Shown: positions 38,610 to 47,217 of the stretch, in pieces
Position numbering within the stretch: the first letter of the stretch is position 1
Layout: every line of letters starts with the position of its first letter
Assembly (NCBI RefSeq): GCF_004358445.1
Contig: NZ_CP037951.1
Coordinates: 1,103,501 to 1,167,500, forward strand
Origin: Parashewanella tropica
Lineage (GTDB): Bacteria > Pseudomonadota > Gammaproteobacteria > Enterobacterales > Shewanellaceae
Reading direction: 5' to 3'
DNA length: 64,000 nt
The notes under the pieces: generated by a model
Told to the model about the DNA's origin: nothing
The model's input: the letters and a program-made list of their open reading frames with translations, nothing else
Database searches by the model: none
Made by a program: the position numbers and the translations under genes

Positions 38610-39100
38610 TGGCACTTTTTACTCAAGATACAAATGTTAAAAAGCTAAGTTTAGCGAATCCCGTTCACTTCTTAGCTTTGGGTTTTGGCTCTGGTCTAGC
38701 GGCTAAAGCGCCTGGGACCTTTGGTACTCTAGCGGCTATCCCACTTTATTTACTCTTAAGTCAATTTTCCTTACCGGTATATCTATTAGTAACCTTGGTC
38801 GTTTCTGTCGTCGGTATCTACATTTGCGATAAAGCCTCAAAAGATATGGGGGTTCATGATCACGGGGCAATCGTGTGGGATGAAGTGGCAGGATTATTGA
38901 TAACTATGATAGCGGCACCAGCAGGGTGGATGTGGTTATTAATAGGCTTTGGTCTATTTCGTTTTTTTGACATTATAAAACCATGGCCAATTAAATGGCT
39001 GGATTCTAAAGTTTCTGGTGGCTTTGGCATTATGATCGATGATGTTGTTGCAGGGATATTTGCTCTGGCTTGTCTTCAATTAATTTATATTTTTGTCTAA
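38609..39100 (+). CDS. pgpA: Phosphatidylglycerophosphatase A
   Basis: 163 residues, four hydrophobic segments. Motifs GSGLAAKAPGTFGTLAAIPL and the C-terminal MIDDVVAGIFAL are those of PgpA, an inner-membrane phosphatase making phosphatidylglycerol. One-base overlap with thiL implies translational coupling. Confidence 0.92.
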   Translation: MALFTQDTNVKKLSLANPVHFLALGFGSGLAAKAPGTFGTLAAIPLYLLLSQFSLPVYLLVTLVVSVVGIYICDKASKDMGVHDHGAIVWDEVAGLLITMIAAPAGWMWLLIGFGLFRFFDIIKPWPIKWLDSKVSGGFGIMIDDVVAGIFALACLQLIYIFV

Positions 39101-39202
39101 CTTATTACCTCTGGACTATCTGAATAAAACTTCATTAAGAAGTAATGATTTTAAGTTATAAAATCATTAAAGTTGCATCATAGTGAATTTATGGTGCTCT
39201 TA

Positions 39203-39738
39203 ATGTCTGCTAATCCCCCCTTTCTACGACTTCAATCTCAGACTTATGCTGCTGGAGTAGCCGAGGAATTGATCAGCTTAGTGAAGAAGACGTACATCTT
39301 TTAGGAAAATTTAAAGTTTCTAAAAGTTATTGTGAAGGTTGTTCGCTATTTCACTATTTCGCGCCTAAAGGCTCAAGGTTTTATCAGCTAGATGAGTCTG
39401 CTGCAGATACGTTGAGCCGCTTTTGTGAAAAGCTTGGTTACACGGACTTAGCTGAACAGATAAAGCAACGGGATTTCCGGTTTAATATGATCAATGGAAC
39501 ACTCTGTTGCTGTATAGGCATTGGTGGCGGTTTATTTACCGCTGCAATAGGTCATTTAGTTGCAGTTCTAGGGACAGGTTCACTTGCTTTTTTAGCTAAG
39601 GGCACTGCCGTTAAGCTATTTGTTTATAACTGTTTATGGACGAGTGGTGGCGAGGCGGCCTCTATGGGTACTTATTGGCTGTGTATCAAGCTAATGAGTG
39701 AAGGTGTTCCTCGTCCCAATAAAATGGCCAGAGAGTAG
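39203..39738 (+). pseudogene. Frameshifted membrane-protein gene between pgpA and recN
   Basis: An ATG at 39203 (or in-frame 39191) opens a 34-codon frame that stops at about 39305. A second frame, shifted by one base and open from about 39212, continues with good protein-like sequence (LSEEDVHLLGKFKV, CEGCSLFHYFAPKG) through a two-helix hydrophobic region (CCCIGIGGGLFTAAIGHLVAV, then FLAKGTAVKLFVY) to 39738; it has no start codon before a TTG at 39412. A single-base loss, for instance in the C6 run at 39213-39218, would explain both. Either a broken gene, a sequencing error or a programmed shift. Family unknown; not present at this spot in Shewanella as I recall it. Confidence 0.5.
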
Positions 39739-39751
39739 CGAAAGCTCTCTG

Positions 39752-41413
39752 TTATGCCGACTTCAATAGTTCTCTAGCATTAGCTAAAGCATTTTCTGTA
39801 ATCTTGTCACTGGCAAGCAATCTTGCGAGTTCTTCAATTCTCTTTGATTCAGATAGTGGCACCATTGAAGTTTCCGTTTCTCCTTTTACGACTTTTTTGT
39901 TGACGAACATTTGTTGATGACCATTACCAGCAACTTGCGGTAGGTGAGTTACACAAAATACTTGTGTAGATTCACCCAGTGTTCGGAGCATTCGGCCAAC
40001 AACTGCAGCTGTTGGGCCTGAAATCCCCACATCTACTTCATCGAAAATCAGCGTGGGCGTTGATACTTTTTGGGCGGTGATCACTTGAATACCGAGCCCT
40101 ATACGAGATAGCTCGCCGCCAGATGCGACCTTTGAGAGTGACTGTAACGGTTGCCCTGGATTAGTGGTAACCTGAAAGTCAATTAAGTCTGATCCTAAAT
40201 CAGTCATAGCTTGTTCGTTATGATTGACTTCAATGCAGAATTTCGCTTTTGGCATATTCAATTCTTGGATGGATGCTGTCACTAATTTATTAAGTTCTCT
40301 CGCAAACCGTAATCTACTTTGGCTTAGCTTTTTCGCTGCAGATTGATATTCTGAGCGTGCTTGCTGCAAGACTTCTTCTATATCATCCAGTTTGTTTTCT
40401 GCTTGTGATAGTGAAGCGAGTTCTTGTTTTAATTTTTGATGATGTAATGGTAACTCAGTAGGAGCAACTAAATGCTTACGTGCTAACTGCATCGCTTTGG
40501 TTAGTCGCTCTTCAAGTTGGGCGAAATATTCAGGATCTTGCTCTATTCCATTTACATAGTGTTGAATTTCGCCACAACTCTCTTGCACTTGAATGAGTGA
40601 TTCATTTAGCATTTCAGTGACAGCCTTCAGCTTTGGATCAAGCTCGACGAGCCCATCAGCAAGCAGAACGGCTTGATTTAGCATAGATTCAATATTGGTT
40701 TCATCTTCACTCAGTAGAGATAAACTCTGCTGACAGTTCTGCTGTAATTCGGCACTGTTAGCTTGTAATTTATGCTCTTGTTCGATTTGCTCAAACTCGC
40801 CTGCTTTTAAATCAAAATCATTGAGTTCTTCAACTTGATATTCAATCAACTGCTTTCTGGCATTGCGCTCTTCTTGTGTTGCTTTTAATTGTTTTAATTC
40901 AGATTGAATATTTTTGAAGTTTCGATACTGCTTTTGGACTTTGGTGATCAAAGGCTGATGGTCTGCATACCCATCAAGTAAGGTGAGTTGGTGCTCGTTT
41001 TTGAGCATGGCGTGATGGGCATGTTGCCCGTGGATAGCAACAAGCAACTGACCTAAACATTTGAGTTGCGACAGAGGAACAGGGTTACCATTGATGTAAG
41101 CTCTAGAGCGACCATCATGATTAATGGTGCGACGCAAAATACATTCGTCATCTAAGTTCAGATCGTGCTCTGTTAGCCACTGTTGAGCTTGGGGGAGGTT
41201 TGCGATATTGAAGCTTGCGCTTAATTCGGCTTTATTCGCTCCACCTCTGACACTACCTGAATCAGCACGCTCCCCTAAACATAACCCTAACGCATCGATT
41301 GCAATGGATTTTCCTGCACCAGTTTCACCAGTAATACTGGTCATTCCATGTTGAAAGTCTAATTCCAGAAATTTTACAATGGCAAAGTTTTGAATGTTTA
41401 GTTGGCAGAGCAT
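39752..41413 (-). CDS. recN: DNA repair protein RecN
   Basis: 553 residues from the ATG at 41413 (MLCQLNIQNFAIV, aligned with E. coli). SMC-like: Walker A GETGAGKSIAIDAL near residue 30, long antiparallel coiled coil, signature LSRIGLGIQ and Walker B TLIFDEVDVGISG near the end. Acts in double-strand break repair. Two LexA boxes lie immediately upstream, so it is SOS-induced as in E. coli. Confidence 0.95.
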   Translation of the reverse strand: MLCQLNIQNFAIVKFLELDFQHGMTSITGETGAGKSIAIDALGLCLGERADSGSVRGGANKAELSASFNIANLPQAQQWLTEHDLNLDDECILRRTINHDGRSRAYINGNPVPLSQLKCLGQLLVAIHGQHAHHAMLKNEHQLTLLDGYADHQPLITKVQKQYRNFKNIQSELKQLKATQEERNARKQLIEYQVEELNDFDLKAGEFEQIEQEHKLQANSAELQQNCQQSLSLLSEDETNIESMLNQAVLLADGLVELDPKLKAVTEMLNESLIQVQESCGEIQHYVNGIEQDPEYFAQLEERLTKAMQLARKHLVAPTELPLHHQKLKQELASLSQAENKLDDIEEVLQQARSEYQSAAKKLSQSRLRFARELNKLVTASIQELNMPKAKFCIEVNHNEQAMTDLGSDLIDFQVTTNPGQPLQSLSKVASGGELSRIGLGIQVITAQKVSTPTLIFDEVDVGISGPTAAVVGRMLRTLGESTQVFCVTHLPQVAGNGHQQMFVNKKVVKGETETSMVPLSESKRIEELARLLASDKITENALANARELLKSA

Positions 41414-41435
41414 CCTAACCCCCAATCAAAAAAAG

Positions 41436-41455
41436 TACTGTATTGATGAACAGTA
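41436..41455. promoter_or_regulatory. LexA (SOS) box 1 of recN
   Basis: TACTG-N10-CAGTA, a complete CTGT-N8-ACAG operator, centred about 32 bases upstream of the recN ATG. Confidence 0.88.
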
Positions 41456-41457
41456 TA

Positions 41458-41477
41458 TACTGATTTTTTATACAGTA
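41458..41477. promoter_or_regulatory. LexA (SOS) box 2 of recN
   Basis: TACTG-N10-CAGTA again, with one departure in the inner CTGT (CTGA). It begins three bases after box 1, so the centres are 22 bp apart, two helical turns, on the same face. Confidence 0.8.
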
Positions 41478-41505
41478 AATAGTGATTGGCGATTTTTTGG
41501 TTAAA

Positions 41506-41973
41506 TTATTGATATTTTGCCGCAGTAATAAACTCGCCGAAGGTTTCACACCATACGATTACAGCCTGATATTTACTTGGATCCACATTTTTAGGGACAT
41601 TGACCACAAAATTGTTAAAGGTCTTAATATCTCCAACTTGAACCATAGATGATTTAAGCGTTTTAAATTCTGCTTCTGTTTCAACAAATTTGTGGGAGAG
41701 ATACAGTTTATAATCAGGCCCAGGAGCAAGTTCACCTTTGAAAGTGATATGACTTTTTCCAATAGATACTTGTCCTTCTCCCCAATGGAAAGCGTCACTA
41801 TCAGTTAAATTTTTGACAAATTGAGTTTGGTATATCGAGCCATTGGAAGCCTGCTGAACCTCAATTGTGGTAGGAGCCGTTGGCTCAATTAATATGGGGA
41901 GAGTGTATATGCCTATGGCAAACCCTATGGCTCCAATAAGAAGGTGGGATAAAAAGAGGAAAATATACTTCAT
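41506..41973 (-). CDS. DM13 domain protein, membrane-anchored
   Basis: 155 residues with an N-terminal hydrophobic helix (residues 4-30) acting as anchor or uncleaved signal. Residues 45-155 fit the DM13 fold: HWGEGQVSIGKSHITFKGEL, DYKLYLSHKFVETEAEF, and VIVWCETFGEFITAAKY with the conserved cysteine near the end. DM13 domains are proposed to take part in redox chemistry via that cysteine. Transcribed toward the recN promoter region; single gene. Confidence 0.75.
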   Translation of the reverse strand: MKYIFLFLSHLLIGAIGFAIGIYTLPILIEPTAPTTIEVQQASNGSIYQTQFVKNLTDSDAFHWGEGQVSIGKSHITFKGELAPGPDYKLYLSHKFVETEAEFKTLKSSMVQVGDIKTFNNFVVNVPKNVDPSKYQAVIVWCETFGEFITAAKYQ

Positions 41974-42013
41974 AATAACGGCCTATAGCGCAGTGGTTTA
42001 AGTAACATGTTAC

Positions 42014-42280
42014 ATACCCGTGATACTTCAAGATGCAACGTTTCAGTGCCTCTCAGCGCATCATTATTCGAGGCGTGAAAGTGAAGGACTAGCGGGCCTA
42101 ATTCAAACTTTCACAACAAAGAAGAATGTTCGCTGAGAGTCACACGCAGTGCGAGTTTAATTTCCATTTATGCTTCGTTGCTTATCTTTGAAATAGAACC
42201 ACTATTACTTCAGATAAATGCCTTGCCTAAATGGAAATTAATTCTCGCTGAAGCAGTGCATCTTGAAGTATCACGGGTAT
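42014..42280. repeat. Structured MITE-like element 1 (267 bp)
   Basis: Bounded by perfect 24-bp inverted repeats (42014-42037 and 42257-42280). Inside are two nested hairpins: the first with outer stem CTCTCAGCG/CGCTGAGAG (42050-42058, 42131-42139) and inner stem GTGAAAGT/ACTTTCAC (42075-42082, 42107-42114); the second with stem AATTTCCATTTA/TAAATGGAAATT (42159-42170, 42228-42239) closed by GCGAG/CTCGC. It has no ORF. It shares this plan with the element at 63302. Confidence 0.75.
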
Positions 42281-42301
42281 AGACCGTATTTTATGAAAAA
42301 A

Positions 42302-42898
42302 CTATACAGCTACGCCAATATTAGAAATGCCACTTTCAATGATTTCAGCTCTTAGTCCTTTGATGAACTCAGCATTCAATGGATTCGTTTCAATGACTTC
42401 AAGTAACATTGCTTGAACTTCTCGCTCTTCATCCATTGCTGGATGAGCAAAAACGTAATCTTCGATTTCGGTTTCGGTTTCGAATTCTTGTTCGCATGTG
42501 GCTTCAATGTAACTCGCAACAGTACTGGATGAAATTTTGCTGATATTGGTAATATCGTCTTCAATTTTACTTTGAATCGCACTGAGTAATGATGTTAAGG
42601 CAACTACAGCATCAATTGCAGGGTAGACACCGTATACATCATAGTCTTCTGGTTCTGGAACAACTTCATCTAATCGCTCTAAATAGAGCTCAAGGTTAAA
42701 CTTTAACTTTTTGTCGTATTGTTTTTGCCATAATAAATCTAAAGTCGTTTTGAGCACTTGGGGGTTACCAAATTCACATACTTCAGAAAACAGAGCATAG
42801 TTGGGGTACATACGTTGACACAAAGCAATAGCAAAGAGTTGCTTTTGTTCTAGGCTAAGAGACTTTAAGCGCTTAAAGAAACCAATTTTTTTAGTCAT
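42302..42898 (-). CDS. DUF416 family protein (YjaG-like)
   Basis: 198 residues, E. coli YjaG length. LCQRMYPNYALFSEV near the N-terminus, DYDVYGVYPAIDAVVALTSLL in the middle and the ending FIKGLRAEIIESGISNIGV are the family landmarks. All-helical, cytoplasmic; function unknown. The stop lies just beyond repeat element 1. Confidence 0.85.
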   Translation of the reverse strand: MTKKIGFFKRLKSLSLEQKQLFAIALCQRMYPNYALFSEVCEFGNPQVLKTTLDLLWQKQYDKKLKFNLELYLERLDEVVPEPEDYDVYGVYPAIDAVVALTSLLSAIQSKIEDDITNISKISSSTVASYIEATCEQEFETETEIEDYVFAHPAMDEEREVQAMLLEVIETNPLNAEFIKGLRAEIIESGISNIGVAV

Positions 42899-42984
42899 GA
42901 ACTTCTTCTATGAAAAGTAGATATGAGGCCGAATCAAGGATGATACTAGCCTCATGAGATTTGGAAATTTTACACCGTCAGCTT

Positions 42985-45783
42985 TCACGAGTATAGCGAT
43001 TCACGAGACATTTGAGTGATGACTTGCTCCGCCGCTGATTTTACCTTGATTAACTCATCTAGGAGTTCAAGAATTTCAGGTTCCAGCATATCAACAGGAC
43101 TCCCCGCTTTTAAAGTGGACTCAATTTGCTTACACAAGCTTTGCGTTGTCGGGACGCCACTATAGCAACATGCACCATGCAGCTTATGGATGACTTGTAT
43201 CATGGCTTTGACATCTTGTTTGTTTAGGGCTGATTCAATGTCTTCACAAGAACTGGGTATTGAATCTATAAACATTTGCAGCATCTCTAATGCTAACTCA
43301 GTTTTATGCCCGGCTTGAGAAAGACAAAGATCCCAATTCAGAGTATGAATATCAAACTGTGAAAAGCTTGGCTTGGCTACCCAGCGCTCAATCGTGGCTT
43401 GTAAGTCACTTGCATCAATAGGTTTTTGTAAGTGGTCTTCCATTCCACTCGCTAAGATCCTTTCTTTTTCCTCTGACATCGAATGTGCCGTTACGGCAAC
43501 AATTGGCGTATTACGATTGAGTGAATTTTTTCTTATGCTCTTGGTTGCCTGAATACCGTCAACATTTGGCATTTGAATATCCATCAAAATTAAATCGTAT
43601 TGATGCTGTTGGGCTAGCTTTATGGCTTTTTCACCATTGGTTGCCGTGGTGACATTAGTGACGAGCTCGTCTAATAAGGCATTTATGAGCATCAAGTTAG
43701 CAGGATTATCATCAACCGCTAGGACATTTAGGTTTTTCTTTTGCTTAACTGTAGGCTCAGGATGATTTAGCACAGCGGGTTCCGCTGTTTTTTGGGCATA
43801 GATCATCTGCCTTGCTAACGATAGGCTGGTTATTGGTGTTTTGATAACGGCGTCAGTGTAGTTGAGCAAGTCTCCCAGCAGTCTCTCGTGTTTGGAACTA
43901 TTGAAGAGAATAATGATACGCTCAACTTTGGTTTGGGCGAGCTGTAAGACCTTGAGTATTTCTGCATGAGGGCAGGTATCTCTAATGCTTAACAGCAAGT
44001 AATCAAAGTTCTGACTGGTTGCCAGCTTGTTAATGATCTCTTCAGGGTTAGATGCGACTCGGTAAAACATTTCCCAGCTTGAGAGTATTTTTGATGTTGC
44101 CTGTGCAGAAAGCGGACGCGGTTCAACTAAGAGTACGGATTTATTTTTTAAATTACCGATAGGCAAGGAGTCACCGAGTCTAAGTTGGCAGCGTTCAAAG
44201 GGAAGCGTACACCAAAATGTCGAGCCATTTCCTAATTCTGAGCGAAACTGTATCTCTCCTCCCAAGGCTTCGACCAATCGTTGAGTAATGATTAAGCCTA
44301 AACCTGTGCCACCAAAGCGTCGAGAAATAGATGAGTCGGCTTGTTTAAAGGCTTGGAATAATAACTTTTGATGGTCAGGTTTAATGCCAATACCCGTATC
44401 CTCAACCTCAAAGCGTAATAGCATTTGTTGAAGGTGACTGGATTCGACCTTTACTCGTACCGTTACACTACCAGAGTCAGTAAATTTGAGTGCATTCCCA
44501 GCCAAGTTTGTCAGGATTTGGCTTAGGTGCATCATATCGCCAATAACATCATCAGGGACGTCGTGGTCGATATCAATGACTAATTCTAATTGTTTTTCGT
44601 GAGCTGAAGGTGCTATAAGTTCAAGCGTATCATTCATCATGTCTCTAATGCTGAATGGGATGGTTTCAATCACCATCTTTCCAGCTTCAAGTTTAGAAAA
44701 ATCTAAAATGTCGTTGATGATATTCAATAAGTTATTAGCACTGCGCTCGATCGTTTGAATGTATTCGAGTTGGCTGCTGTGTAGAGGCGTCTTAGCCAAT
44801 TGTTTGGCAAATCCTATGACTCCATTCAGTGGTGTTCGCAATTCATGTGACATGTTAGCCAAGAATTCAGACTTGGTTTGGCTAGCGTCTTGGGCACGTT
44901 TTTTAGCCATATCCAGCTCAACGTTTTGAATTTCGATCTGTTCGAGTGTCTTTACTAAGTCCGAAGTGGCCTGCTCAACATTGGCTTGCATTTCGTTTTG
45001 TGAGGCTGCAAGCGTTTTTGACATAGTAACGATTTGCTTTTTAAGGTAATCAAGTTCACTGATGTATTGATTACTGAGTTTATTCGGTTGCTGATTGCTA
45101 TTGATGCGACTGATAAACATCGACAGTTCATCGATAGGGCCCGATATAAATTTGACGAGGCGGATGGTAAATATCAGATTAAGCTGAATGCCAATGAGAA
45201 TAATAGCGAACGCAATAATAATGTTTCTGTGTTGTTCTTCAATGATGTCAGATACATCCATTAACACTGAAACATACCCGAGCAATGGACCTTGCATTGG
45301 TTTCTCAATGGGGAGTTCGGGTTGTTGGTAGGCACGTTTTTCGGCGTCAGAAATGGCAAAAATAGGGGCTCTGATCACCAACTTATTATCGTGAATCTCT
45401 TGTTCAATTTGGTTAAGAGTGATTAACGAACCATTATGTCTAAGCCCAATGAAGGTTTTATTGTAATGTGAAGAAACGAAGCGGCGGTTATTATTATCAA
45501 ATACAGCCACGGATTCAACCAACTTTGGTTCACTAATTTGTAGGCTGGTAAGTAAGCGCTTAGCTTCATCTCGATTCTTATTTTTAAGTGCTAACCCCAT
45601 AGCAACCGCGACAGGTTCTGCCACTTGTCGAGTTTTCAATAAAATATTTTGTTCTAACTCGACAGTTCGGTTTACCGTGAAAAAAACCGCGAGTAAAATA
45701 GCGATCACAACAGTCGGGACTAAAGCCAGCATCAATACCCAAGTCCGTAAGTTATGTTTGGGTGGGGTCTCAGCACCTCTCAT
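42985..45783 (-). CDS. barA: Hybrid sensor histidine kinase BarA
   Basis: 932 residues, matching BarA in domain order: N-terminal membrane helix (13-36), periplasmic sensor, second helix (about 185-205), HAMP, HisKA with His313 in ANMSHELRTPLNG, ATPase with FGGTGLGLIITQ, a degenerate receiver, a receiver with Asp735 in LILMDIQMPN, and a C-terminal HPt with His869 in HKLHGACCYSG. It phosphorylates UvrY/GacA and thereby controls the Csr system. Divergent from rlmD with a 69-base gap. Confidence 0.95.
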   Translation of the reverse strand: MRGAETPPKHNLRTWVLMLALVPTVVIAILLAVFFTVNRTVELEQNILLKTRQVAEPVAVAMGLALKNKNRDEAKRLLTSLQISEPKLVESVAVFDNNNRRFVSSHYNKTFIGLRHNGSLITLNQIEQEIHDNKLVIRAPIFAISDAEKRAYQQPELPIEKPMQGPLLGYVSVLMDVSDIIEEQHRNIIIAFAIILIGIQLNLIFTIRLVKFISGPIDELSMFISRINSNQQPNKLSNQYISELDYLKKQIVTMSKTLAASQNEMQANVEQATSDLVKTLEQIEIQNVELDMAKKRAQDASQTKSEFLANMSHELRTPLNGVIGFAKQLAKTPLHSSQLEYIQTIERSANNLLNIINDILDFSKLEAGKMVIETIPFSIRDMMNDTLELIAPSAHEKQLELVIDIDHDVPDDVIGDMMHLSQILTNLAGNALKFTDSGSVTVRVKVESSHLQQMLLRFEVEDTGIGIKPDHQKLLFQAFKQADSSISRRFGGTGLGLIITQRLVEALGGEIQFRSELGNGSTFWCTLPFERCQLRLGDSLPIGNLKNKSVLLVEPRPLSAQATSKILSSWEMFYRVASNPEEIINKLATSQNFDYLLLSIRDTCPHAEILKVLQLAQTKVERIIILFNSSKHERLLGDLLNYTDAVIKTPITSLSLARQMIYAQKTAEPAVLNHPEPTVKQKKNLNVLAVDDNPANLMLINALLDELVTNVTTATNGEKAIKLAQQHQYDLILMDIQMPNVDGIQATKSIRKNSLNRNTPIVAVTAHSMSEEKERILASGMEDHLQKPIDASDLQATIERWVAKPSFSQFDIHTLNWDLCLSQAGHKTELALEMLQMFIDSIPSSCEDIESALNKQDVKAMIQVIHKLHGACCYSGVPTTQSLCKQIESTLKAGSPVDMLEPEILELLDELIKVKSAAEQVITQMSRESLYS

Positions 45784-45852
45784 GATCTTTTATTATTTCC
45801 TGTCGATATAATTTTTATATTTTCCCGCTACTTTACCAATTTTGAGATAAAT

Positions 45853-47178
45853 ATGGCGCAATTTTTTGTAAATAAACCCAAAAGACCGAAAAAAATGTCA
45901 GCAAAAATGACGTTAACTATGATGCAGTTAGATCATTTGGGGGCAGGAGTCGCCCATCATCAAGGCAAAGTGGTTTTTACCCCTAAAGCCTTAGCTGGTG
46001 AAACAGTGGAATTACAATTGGTTGAACAAAAGAAAAAGTTCGCCAAAGGTAAGTTGATTAAGGTAGTGACGCCGTCTCCAGACCGCACAGTTCCAGAGTG
46101 TCAATATTATGATGAATGTGGCGGTTGTGACTTACAACATTTAAGTATTGATGCGCAGCGTCAGCATAAACTCAGTACCTTAAGCCAGTTGATGGAAAAG
46201 CTCGCTAAAGTGACGCCACCAAAACCTGAACTTATCAGCGGGGAAGCGTGGCGATATCGACGTCGCGCAAAATTGGCGACCAGTTATGATAAAGAAAGCC
46301 ATCGCTTAAAAGTGGGGTTTCGGAAGTCAGCCAGTCGTGATGTGATTGATATTGCACATTGTAAAGTTTTACCTGAAACCTTAGATAAATTGATCCAGCC
46401 CGTTAGTGATGTCTTAAACAAATTAAAAGGTGTTAAGCGTTTGGGACACATCGAGCTTATTCAAGGGGACACACAGTCTTTTGTAGTGATTCGAACGCCA
46501 GAGTTGTTATCAGAAGGCGATAAACGAGCTTTAGGAGACTTCGCTAAGCAGCATCAAATAACTCTTGTGTTACAGCACAAAGATAATCATTTCGAGTTGA
46601 TTCATGGAGATGAACTGCTTCCAAGCTATCAACTTTCAGATACGCGTTTACAGTTTACCCCCGGCAGCTTTGTACAAGTAAATACAGAGATAAACCAAAA
46701 TATGGTTGAACAAGCCATAGATTGGTTACAGCCCAAAGCTGATGAACGGATACTGGATTTATTCTGTGGAATGGGAAACTTTAGCTTACCTTTGGCGAAA
46801 GCTGGAGCGAAAGTTATTGGTGTTGAAGGTGTAGAGTCGGCGGTTGAGCAGGCGAAAAATAACGCTAAGGATAACAAGCTCGATAATCTTGAATTTTATG
46901 CTTGTGACTTGAGTGCTGATTTATCGAAACAACCTTGGTTAGGAAAAATCGACAAATTACTTCTCGATCCGGCAAGGGCTGGAGCCTTTGAATGTTTACA
47001 ATGGCTTAAAAAGCTAAATCCAAAACAAGTGTTATATGTATCTTGCGATCCTTCAAGTTTGTCCAGAGACACAAAAGTGCTGTTAGATCATGGATATCAA
47101 TTGCAGAAGTTAGCTATGATTGATATGTTTCCTCAAACGCATCATATTGAAGCAATGGCGCTATTTTCTAAAAAATAG
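45853..47178 (+). CDS. rlmD: 23S rRNA (uracil-1939-C5)-methyltransferase RlmD
   Basis: 441 residues from the ATG at 45853; longer frames overlap barA without support. TRAM domain first (about 10-70), then [4Fe-4S] ligands in CQYYDECGGCDLQH, SAM loop LDLFCGMGNFSLPLA and catalytic cysteine in VSCDPSSLSRD. Followed 39 bases later by relA, as in Shewanella and E. coli. Confidence 0.95.
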   Translation: MAQFFVNKPKRPKKMSAKMTLTMMQLDHLGAGVAHHQGKVVFTPKALAGETVELQLVEQKKKFAKGKLIKVVTPSPDRTVPECQYYDECGGCDLQHLSIDAQRQHKLSTLSQLMEKLAKVTPPKPELISGEAWRYRRRAKLATSYDKESHRLKVGFRKSASRDVIDIAHCKVLPETLDKLIQPVSDVLNKLKGVKRLGHIELIQGDTQSFVVIRTPELLSEGDKRALGDFAKQHQITLVLQHKDNHFELIHGDELLPSYQLSDTRLQFTPGSFVQVNTEINQNMVEQAIDWLQPKADERILDLFCGMGNFSLPLAKAGAKVIGVEGVESAVEQAKNNAKDNKLDNLEFYACDLSADLSKQPWLGKIDKLLLDPARAGAFECLQWLKKLNPKQVLYVSCDPSSLSRDTKVLLDHGYQLQKLAMIDMFPQTHHIEAMALFSKK

Positions 47179-47217
47179 TCTTGTGTATTAATCCTTAATC
47201 GTTAAAAAGGTAGGGCT

